DNA of 64,000 bases from Tetrastigma voinierianum (lineage: Eukaryota; Streptophyta; Magnoliopsida; Vitales; Vitaceae): the NCBI GenBank assembly GCA_016808115.1, contig JAEQBH010001380.1, forward strand, positions 310,001 to 374,000, in the 5' to 3' direction. Made by a program: the position numbers and the translations under genes. Every line of letters begins with the position of its first letter. The stretch's first letter is position 1. The notes beneath the pieces are model-generated. The model did no database searches. It was not told where the DNA came from and worked only from the letters and a program-made list of their open reading frames with translations. This document shows positions 56,111-64,000 of the stretch, piece after piece.

Positions 56111-57200
56111 TCTATTTTGAGGATGATACTGGTACAAGCCAAGGGCTAAGAGAAATTGTGTTCAAAGAACATCAGTTTTTATTCCTGTTCCTATTGCTTC
56201 CGCTCCGATTTTTAGCCCTGTTGTTGACCAGCATCCAATAGCCACTATTAATGATGAACCAATTGAGGATGTAGAGCTAGTAGCCCTAGATGTAGACCTA
56301 GTAGCCCTAGATGTAGACCTAGTAGCCCCAGATGTAATCATGGATATACCCTTAAGGAGATCAGAGAGGGCACGTAAGCCTGCCATTTCAAATGACTACA
56401 TTGTCTACTTGTAGGAGCATGAGTACGATGTGAGTGATGTATCAAATTTGACTACCTACAAAGAAGTCATTGTTAGTTCTCAATCCAACTTCTAGATCGA
56501 TGCAATGAAAGATGAGATGACCTCCATGTAACAGAATAAAGTGTGGAGCTTGGTAGATTTGTCAGATGACTGGAGACCTATTGAGTGCAAATGAGTATTC
56601 AAGACCAAGCACGATGCCAAGGGACATGTAGAGAGATACAAAGCAAGATTAGTGGCTAAGGGTTACAATCAACAAAAAAGTATTGATTTTAAGGAAACCT
56701 TCTATCCTATGTCCACTAAAGACTCTCTATGCATTATTATGACTATAATGACTAATTTTGATTTGGAATTGCATCAGATGGATGTGCGGACAACTTTCTT
56801 GAATGGGGAGCTGTTGATGATGTTTTACATAATATAAACTGTGGCTTTGAAGAAGTTGGTAAGGAACACATGGTTTGTAAACTCTAGAAATCCATTTATG
56901 GTTTAAAGCAAACTTCTAAGCAGTGGTATCTCAAGTTTGATGAAATTGTCACCGCTAATGGTTTTAAGGAGAACATTGTCAATCAATGCATATATATGAA
57001 GGTTAGTGGGAACAAATACATATTCTTGGTTTTATATGTTGATGATATTTTGCTGCGCGACCAATCTTGACTTGTTGGATTTGAGACAAGCGGTTGTGTT
57101 GGCATTTTGATATGAAGGATCTTGGAGAAGCATCTTATGTGTAGCAGGCATCGGATGCTTCTGATGGAGCCCTGAAGTGACATTATGAAGTTATCTCGAC
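56111..57200 (+). pseudogene. pol: Copia reverse transcriptase remnant
   Basis: Directly after the deletion the frame reads GTSQGLREIVFKEHQ, then LRRSERARKPA (56350-56380), the usual start of the post-integrase linker, which contains three tandem copies of a short acidic unit (VDLVALD, 56269-56330). RT follows: HVERYKARLVAKGYNQQKSI, LHQMDVRTTFLNGEL (56770-56812), KSIYGLKQTSKQWYLKFDEI (56890-56948) and the intact catalytic YVDD at 57035-57046. Several codons for W and Q are stops (for example VFK preceded by TGA). Frames are lost just after YVDD. Confidence 0.88.
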
Positions 57201-57289
57201 ATACGTATATTGAGCGATGAAAGGTTTAATATGCAATCATGTTCTTACATTGGAGCTTACCAATTGTAAAAAATTGACGAGATTTTAAA

Positions 57290-58000
57290 ATGGCAATGTC
57301 CTTAGAATGACATTGAGAGAGATCAAATGAAAGCATTCCTTTATTCTTCAGTTGTGGGCAGCCTAATGCATGCTCAAATATGCACACGCCCTGATATTGC
57401 TTTTGTTGTTGGCGTGTTGGGTAGGTACTTGAATGATCCTGGTCAAAGCCACTGGAAAATGGCTAAGAAAGTTTTGAGGTATCTTTAGGGTACCAAGGAT
57501 CTCATGTTGACATATTGGCATACTAACACTCTTGAAGTGGTTGGTTTTAGTTATTCCAATTATACAGGCTGTGTGGATGATAAAGAGTCAACTTCTGGTT
57601 ATATCTTTATGATGGCTAAAGGAGCTGTTTTGTGGAAAAGTGTCAAATAGACACTTACAACTTCTTCTACTATGGCGGAAAAGTATGTGGCGTGTTATGA
57701 GGCTACTTGTCATGCAATATAGTTGCGGAACTTCATTTTATCTTTGTAGATCAATCACTCCATTTCTAGACCGTTAAAATTGTTCTATGATAATTCCGCA
57801 GTTGTATCTTTCTCTAGGAACATTTGGAGCACTTCTCGCTCCAAGCACATTGATGTGAAGTTCCTTTTTGTGAAAGAAAAAGTTGTAGAGTCCCTAATTT
57901 AGTGGAGCACACGCCTACGACCAGCATATTGACAGACCCACTAACCAAAGACTTACCTATTTGTGTATTTCAAGAACACGTCACCTATATGAGATTGTAA
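57290..58000 (+). pseudogene. Copia RNase H and C-terminal remnant
   Basis: Blocks: RYLNDPGQSHWKMAKKVLRY (about 57425-57483), DDKESTSGYIFMMAKGAVLW (57578-57637), TTSSTMAEKYVACYEATCHA (57658-57717), STSRSKHIDVKFLFVKEKVV (57832-57890) and the end VEHTPTTSILTDPLTKDLPI (57905-57965). These are the standard copia RNase H and tail motifs. Stops replace Q or W at 57487, 57648 and 57720. The last ORF part is close to 58000. Confidence 0.85.
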
Positions 58001-58418
58001 GGAGCTTAGAATCTTTGTTCTAGTGAGAGTTTTGCCTTTTCATGTATTTTGTAAGGAAAACTCATGTTTTTTCATTATTACATGCACATTTTGATGTTTG
58101 TCATTATCTTATGATTTTGACCAAATGAATGACAGAATGATGTTTTCTCTTTTTATTGAATCAATACTCTAGTCATTAAAATGCTTCTAGATTAGTAGAG
58201 TCTGATTATGTACGATTTATTCATCCTCTAGGTGTATTAATTTTATATGATTAGTTATGACTATGTAAGTTTATTGTTGAAGCATTTAAGTTATAATTTT
58301 GATTAGTAGCGCCTGATTATGTACGATTTATGCATCCTCTCAGTGTGTTAATTGTATATGATTGGTTATGTTTATGCAAATCTATTGAGAAAGAATTTGA
58401 GTTATGATTATGCCGTCA

Positions 58419-58429
58419 AAGTGGGAGAA
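58419..58429 (+). other. Copia polypurine tract
   Basis: AAGTGGGAGAA directly before the 3' LTR TG. The typical form in plant copia elements. Confidence 0.8.
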
Positions 58430-58751
58430 TGTTAGATTAATTTATTAATTATGGACTAAGCATAATCATATGACAATTTTAATTGTGTAATTATGCATGT
58501 TAATTATGGGATGATTTAATATTAACTAGCTATGGGTCCATGACTCTATCTTCTTCTTTGTTTTGGTAAGCCCATTTGACTAAAGCCTAATTGTTCCTTT
58601 GTACTTTATATATATATATGAGTAAATAGAGCTTTGAAATTTTACAAGGGTTTGGTAAAACACACTTTGAGGAAAAATAAAAATCCATGTTCAATCTTAA
58701 CTTTTCTTTAATTTCGTCCCTTATAGATTTGAAAGACTAATGACAGTTGAT
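58430..58751 (+). repeat. Copia 3' LTR
   Basis: TGTTAGATTAATTTATTAAT to about 58751, 322 bp. Differences from the 5' LTR are scattered substitutions and a (TA)n length change near 58605-58620. Confidence 0.88.
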
Positions 58752-59888
58752 AGGGTTTGAAATGACTCATGAGGCCCTTCCTTGAGCGAAGGAGAAGAGT
58801 AGCGCCCATTGAAGCACTCGAGGCCTTTGGCACCCGGCCAGAATAGAGGCGTCAGCATACGACCCGAAAGTGAGTTATAGATGTCGAAAACACATTTGCA
58901 AATCAAACTAAATCCATTGATAAAGGGGAAATAGAATAATCCCCGATTACACATATTATCTGCCAAAACCAACTACATCACATATGAGAAAATAAGATAA
59001 TTCACGATATAACTGACTCACCTGCGGATCAAAGTAGGATCCACAATAAGGAAAATAAGATAATTCACGTCTCTTGACTCACCACAACGGATCAGGCGGA
59101 TCCCGCGGTGAGGAAGAGGATAATTCTAAATAAAGTGCTGCATAATCCATCGGAGTATCGATAAAGAAAGCAAAGAAATATAAGATCGATGGGAAAGAAT
59201 CACTGTCAGCAATCCCTTGGAGAAAACATATCTTATAAATACTAAGCCACCCCATCCGGTGAAAGATGCATGACACATTCGCCCTCTAAGCGATCTCTCT
59301 TTTCTTTCGGAAAGCGGCTTAGGCATCGGGCGCCGCAGTGAAGCCACTGAGTGCACGCTGTTTTGCGAGAGAGAGCAACGCCCGGTGCACATGGAATCGG
59401 CCAATGGCGATCTATCTCCGGCCCAGATGATCAGGCCTTGGGCCAATCCTGGCGGCCACAGTTTCCCGCCAATGACGACCCGAGCACGCTCGGCCAGTCG
59501 GTTGAAAAAACAGCATCATCGATTGGCCATGCGTAGGAAAAACGGTTCCTTGATAAATAAAAGCGATTTCGATTCTTGATAGTATCGGCTTCGAACACAA
59601 GCAAAAGTAGCGTCAATCCACCAAGGATGCGGGGATCCGTAAGCGCCTTGGACAACGGACCTCGGCGTTAGAAGCAATGCAAGCGAGCATGAGCGAGGTG
59701 GGCGCTCGCCTCACCCGACGGCGATAGGAGAGTTCGAGCAACTCACGAGGGCGGATCTGGCGCCAGCGGGAGGCGCGACAAGCTCGAAGGTCACAGCTTT
59801 CCTCCTCATGAAGAGACAGCACAATCTAAGGCGTCGAGGTGTTGAAATAGAAGCAAGAGTCTCTCGCTAAGCTGTGGCATGGACCACA
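58752..59888 (+). repeat. Element D 5' LTR (start uncertain)
   Basis: Ends ...GGACCACA at 59888, directly before a primer-binding-like sequence. A TATA box (tataaat, 59233-59239) is followed by 'actaagccacccc', typical of an LTR promoter and transcription start. Two short related phrases, 'gataattcacg', repeat at 58999 and 59060. ORFs in it are shadows. Confidence 0.6.
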
Positions 59889-59889
59889 A

Positions 59890-59907
59890 TTGGCCCCCGG
59901 AGAGGAG
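59890..59907 (+). other. Element D primer-binding site (altered)
   Basis: TTGGCCCCCGGAGAGGAG follows the LTR end 'ccaca-a'. It resembles the TTGGCGCCGTC site of B1 in its first bases only. Confidence 0.5.
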
Positions 59908-60059
59908 TGGCAAACGGCAACACTTAAGGCATGTCGGGAACGAAGAACTACGCCACCAACAAGGAGCAGAGAGCACCTATGGAGCAGAGGTTCAAGAGCC
60001 TGCGCTGAAGATCTCGCCGTGTGAAGGAGGTGGTAAGAGGACACGCCCCGACACTCCGC

Positions 60060-61200
60060 GGACACCTCGTGCAACAGATCGAGTCACTGCTTCACGAGGT
60101 GCTCACCTCCTTCCAAACAAGTTCGAATGCCACAAGTGGAAGTATCTCGATGGTGTCGTAGATCTTACCGATCATCTCAACACTTACAAAAACCAAATGG
60201 AGTTGGCATGGGTATCAAGACCCTATGCGATGCAAAGCTTTCGCTATCACATTAAAAGGCCTAACCTTGGCCTGGTTTAACAGGCTTCTGCCCTCATCAA
60301 TCTCCTCATTCAAAGAGCTATCCATTGTGTTCGTCTCTCACTTCATTGGGGCCAGGACGTATAGAAAGCCAAGCTACCATCTATTGACCGTCAAGCAGAG
60401 CTCGCAGGAGAGTCTGAGGTCCTATGTTCAAAGGTTCAACGTAGTCTCGGGCTGCAGATATACCAGATTAAAAAGTCCGCTATCACCGCATTCAATGTTT
60501 GATTAGATACAATAAAGACTCCGACAAGTTTTCCATCTCTAAAAATCCCCAAGCAAGCATGGTCAGGTGCTCGCAGCGTAGAAGCACACAATCCGCGTAA
60601 GAAGCCCTCATATCCAAGAAAGGGAAAGAAAAAAGCGGGACAAACAAGCAACGAGGACGGAGCCCCAAAAGACAAAGTGACTTGGAGAGGTCTCCAAAGA
60701 AAGATGGAGAACGGTCCTCGAAAAGGCGTGGAAACCTCAGAGATCGACTGGGCCCACTGCAACTCGAAAGACGACAACGTTATTCATCTCGGGGTTCACC
60801 CCCTTAACGACCTCAAAGACGTTGTGTCCCGCTAAGTACGAAAAAGAATGGGGCCCCGAGGTATTAACCCAAAGATCGACCGCCACAAGAGACAACACCG
60901 ATATCATGGAGTTTCATTGTGGATTACGGGCACGCATCGACAGATTGCATACAAATTTCAAGAAGGAAATAGAGTATCTAATACGACGTGCATTCTCGAC
61001 TACCATAGCTCCCCCGAAAATCACCAAATCGCTCAACCAAGCTTCTTTAGCTCAGCCACCACCACCACCTCGACACACAACAACCTCAAGACTACCAACC
61101 TTTGGGGTGGGAAATCCACGTGGATTCGTGAGGATTTGCTATAGGAGGGAATCCATCTCAGCCAGGAAAGCCCATCTACGTAGCATCAAAATGCAGAGAT
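60060..61200 (+). pseudogene. gag: Element D gag remnant
   Basis: DHLNTYKNQMEL (60170-60205), then in another frame MRCKAFAITLKGLTLAWFNR, LLPSSISSFKELSIVFVSHF, IGARTYRKPSYHLLTVKQSS and ESLRSYVQRFNVVS (60225-60455). This is the central part of the plant retrotransposon gag domain and is the best preserved gag in the window. After a gap, FTPLTTS-like codons (60795) and EIEYLIRRAF (60966-60995) match the spacer/nucleocapsid area. No CCHC zinc knuckle could be read. Confidence 0.85.
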
Positions 61201-61980
61201 AGCGGAAGTACAAGCTTGTCCAAACCGCCCGGCTCGACATATCCATAACGCTTCCGACTGCACCGAGGATGCTAGCACCCCTATGACGACTGGTAATTCG
61301 AAGGGGGCCAGGCTAACAAAACTAGCCCATCTGGTCCTGGGCTGACAAACGAAAGTTCAAATGACATCATCTTCGCTCTGCCTTCGATAAGACGGGCATC
61401 TAAGGAGAGAATGGAACCCGCAAGACCCATCCGCGAGGATTCTCTCGGAGAAAAGCATTACCTGGGCTCAATACAGCTAGTACTCACCTTGGGAGATCCC
61501 CCATGCCAGGCAACGACGACAACAAGATTCCTCGCCACAGCCAGACGCCCCATCCGCTTATAATATATCATAGCGCACTCTCTCAATGCAATAAAAGCCA
61601 TTCCCTCCGCTTACCACATGATGATCAAGTTTCCACCGTGTTTTGAGCAGTGAATGGTTCAAGAGACCAACGAGGGCCAAGGAATGCTACCAACATCCAT
61701 GAAGCAAAATGGCCGATAACATATCTTCGGATGAGCTCGAAGACGTGCGATTTGCAGGTGTTCACCCGACTTGAGCCCTCGGGGGAAGAGCTGAACCCAG
61801 ACCGTTGATGACGACCTCAACACTGGGCTTACATCGGCTCCTATCTAGCGGAAGACCTCAAAAGCCCTCTCACCCATTTTTCGAGACAGTAACAAAGACG
61901 CCTTTCGTGAAGCATGGACATGGGAGGAATCACCCTACAGCATCATCATAGCTGAACGTTAGCCCATCTTTCAAGCCAAG
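61201..61980 (+). pseudogene. Element D protease/RT-start region, mostly unreadable
   Basis: By position this should encode the protease and RT fingers. Only loose hints remain and no DTG motif was seen. It is reported so the gap is not taken as a separate feature. Confidence 0.35.
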
Positions 61981-62715
61981 AAACAAAAGAGGAGGAGCTT
62001 GCGCTGCATGCATAAAAAGCGATCAACGAGGAGGCTCTGCAAACTCCTCCCAAGCGAGCAACGAGAGGTGGAATATCCTAATGGTCGCCAACGCCGCACT
62101 TTGTCAAAAAAAGAAAACTGGGCAAGTGGTGACTCGCATCGACTTCACCGACATCAATGAGCGCGGCCTGTGATAGTTTCTCTTTGCCGCTGAATCGAAT
62201 TCCTCATCGTGAAACGCCACAAATGGGCCATGAACTCCTCGCGATGGATGCCTCCGGCTACAAACCGCATCAGCGATGGACCCGTATGACCAAGAAAAGA
62301 CCTGCCTGGTCACGCCGGACAGTGGAACCCATTGTTATCATGTGATGCCACCAAGAACGAGGAGCTACCTACCGTAGGCCTGAACAGATGTTCCGTGCGC
62401 ATAGGAAACGACTCATGGAGGTGTACATAGATGACATGTCGGGGTAAATCCACCACTGCCGAGCTCCACATAGCTCATCTGTCCGAGGCATTCCAGATCC
62501 TGAGGAAGTACAACATGAAACTGAATCCAACCAAGTGTGCCTTCGGAGTATCAACCAGAAAATTCCTAGGTTTCATAGTCAACCACCGAGGAATTGGAGG
62601 CAATCTAGACAAAATAAAAGCTGTGCTCGACATGCCGCCGCCATCAGGTATAAAAGAAGTCCAAATACCGACAGATCGATTGATGCTTTGCCGTATCTGC
62701 ATCCGTGGCAAGTGA
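61981..62715 (+). pseudogene. pol: Element D reverse transcriptase with intact YIDD
   Basis: Blocks in order: KKKTGQVVTRIDFTDIN (about 62108-62160), MDPYDQEKTCLVTPDSG (62277-62327), HCYHVMPP (62333-62352), EVYIDDM with YIDD at 62424-62435, then HLSEAFQILRKYNMKLNPTK and CAFGVSTRKFLGFIVNHRGI (62473-62595). A block between DFTDIN and MDPYD is shortened: about 50 codons of the family's usual spacing are missing. The catalytic aspartates are kept. Elsewhere stops and shifts abound. Confidence 0.85.
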
Positions 62716-63680
62716 TAAATGTCACTTTCTTCCAAGTTTTGAAGAAGGCCTTTCAACGGATACGGCGCGGCAGCCATTCCTCAACATTGAAAACATTGAG
62801 CTCCCTCATTCCGGTGTTCTATCGAGGGAGCCCTCATCATACTTAGCTGCATCACTTTCTCGATCACTGGCCCTGCCAGAGACAAAAACCGGAAAGGCAA
62901 GACTCCAAATTTACTATTGTAGTCGTGCTCGAGATGAGCGGATAGAGGTACCTAAGGATGGAAAATTCAATTCGCATTAGTAACCGTGAGCCTCTAAGTC
63001 ACTTACTTCCGTGCTCATACCATAAAGTTCTAACAAAATATCCGACGGGGGCAAGTGTTACATAAACTGCAGACCTCGTGAAGGCCGATGAAGTGAGCCA
63101 TAGAGGTGAGCGAGTTCGACATCATATATGCTCGAACCTAAATAAAAGGCAGGTTTTAGCAGATTCATCATGGAATTCACCTCTCACGGAGCTCCGTCAA
63201 GAACACTCCAAGACCGACCGACCCACCCATCTAGAAACTTTCGTGAGACTCGGGCCAAGGCCAAACGCACAAGGAAGCCGAGCCGCTTAACCGACCCCTA
63301 GAAGGAATAAACACTGAGTATGCGCCGCATTCTGATTCCAAGCCTCCAACAACGAGGCCGACATGAGCAGTCATAGCAGGCCTCAACCTCGCCCATTCAC
63401 TAGAAATTGACCAGCTTGAGGTCAACAACGACTCTTAGCTGGTAGTAAGACAAATAGAAGACACCTACGAAGCTAAAAGCGGAAGAATGATTCTATCCCA
63501 CAAAAAGGTACGGGATTTACTGAAAAAGTTCGTGCTGGTCCAAGTCAGACATATCCCTAGAGCAGAGAACTCCCGAGCTGATGCCTTGGCAAACCAAATG
63601 ACAAATTTCACAGAAGACTCCTCAACAGTCAACACCGCCGAATACCTCGCAGCCTTCAGATCTGTGACGTGAAGCCATTT
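62716..63680 (+). pseudogene. Element D RNase H remnant
   Basis: Begins with KCHFLPSFEEGLSTD-type codons (62714-62760), the RT connection, and ends with a 61-codon ORF (63487-63672): VRDLLKKFVLVQVRHIPRAE and NSRADALANQMTNF, the well-known end of Tat RNase H domains. The catalytic middle is scrambled. Confidence 0.75.
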
Positions 63681-63699
63681 CAAATCGGGTCCGAGCCGA

Positions 63700-64000
63700 A
63701 ATATGGACCCTATTCGATTACATAATGTACGGACATTTACCCGACGCACTAAAGAAGCATTTAAAATCGTGATCAGCCACCCAGACCACTAATCATAAGG
63801 AAGCCTTTACGTTGAGGTTTCTTCACACCCATCCTGGGCGTATCAAGGGAAAAACACCGACACGTATAAGGGAAGTACACGGCTGCATGCGAAATCATAT
63901 CGAGTCGCATTAGCAGTGGGAAGGTCTTAAGGTGGATACCATCGTCGACGATACTCAGAGATGCGACCGACCTAGTCAGAGATGCAAGATTTGTCAGGAG
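63700..64000 (+). pseudogene. int: Element D integrase, zinc-finger start (window-truncated)
   Basis: Degraded codons resemble the leader (GKYTAACEIISS) and the cysteine pair RCKICQE (about 63978-63998) of the HHCC finger. The core lies beyond 64000. Confidence 0.55.

Larger units (their letters stand above)
53561..58751 (+). mobile_element. Ty1/copia element lacking gag and integrase core
   Basis: Two LTRs (53561-53890 and 58430-58751) enclose 4.5 kb. Readable coding order is protease, GAG-pre-integrase, RT, RNase H, so the Ty1/copia order is clear, but the integrase core is missing and gag is unrecognisable. A purine-rich aagtgggagaa directly precedes the 3' LTR. No target duplication was found (left tttta, right gggtt). 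RT wording suggests a common dicot copia group. The lineage was not assigned. Confidence 0.88.
58752..64000 (+). mobile_element. Third Tat-type Ty3/gypsy element (D), cut by window end
   Basis: GC-richer sequence starts just after the copia 3' LTR. It holds an LTR 3' part, a primer site at 59890, gag, RT, RNase H and the start of integrase, reaching the window edge. Gag and RT wording is Tat-type but of another subfamily than B1/B2 (gag: HFIGARTYRKPSYHL). Whether its 5' LTR starts at or before 58752 is not clear. Confidence 0.8.

Noticed and set aside
53561..58751. Copia element as an intact, possibly active copy
   Set aside because: Although LTRs are clear, gag and integrase are absent and pol has many stops.
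59079..59822. Several overlapping ORFs near 59.1-59.8 kb
   Set aside because: All lie in the LTR of element D, on both strands and with no domain.

Overview
This window is plant nuclear DNA, probably from a flowering plant, and is made almost entirely of decayed transposable elements. The plant assignment rests on the element types: a Ty3/gypsy chromovirus with a chromodomain, three Tat-type Ty3/gypsy copies, a Ty1/copia element, an L1-like LINE tail with the plant-style zinc-binding RT C-terminus, nested LTRs and long (TA)n tracts. I found no intact protein-coding gene, rRNA, tRNA or CRISPR array. All percentages and alignments are by eye.

Layout. 1-1260: right end of a reverse-strand LTR (family A). 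1261-4660: 5'-truncated chromovirus pol with integrase and chromodomain, ending in tandem repeats and a G-run. 4931-6110: C-terminal part of a LINE. 6111-15282: AT-rich intergenic DNA with MITE-like pieces, a 1.0-kb foldback element (9412-10436), tandem duplications and a (TA)n tract. 15283-18901: a nest of three family-A LTR pieces, two forward and one full-length reverse, forming a large inverted repeat. 20342-34349: Tat element B1, whose 5' LTR is split by a 2632-bp solo LTR (20744-23375) with a perfect 5-bp target duplication. 34350-40770: AT-rich DNA with a 2.5-kb element bearing long terminal inverted repeats, sitting inside a wider inverted pair. 40771-52377: Tat element B2, the same family and strand as B1. 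53561-58751: copia element with both LTRs but no integrase core. 58752-64000: a third Tat element (D), cut by the window edge inside integrase.

How the parts relate. B1 and B2 share one architecture: LTR of about 650-690 bp, primer site, gag, protease, RT/RNase H, integrase, an 8-9-unit tandem array of about 69 bp, a long antisense ORF, a non-coding stretch and the 3' LTR. The antisense reading frame and a near-identical TATA-like block about 345 bp upstream of its start are kept in both copies. This is the most biologically interesting signal here. Everything coding is broken by stops and indels, so the window is a graveyard of several insertion waves and not a functional locus.
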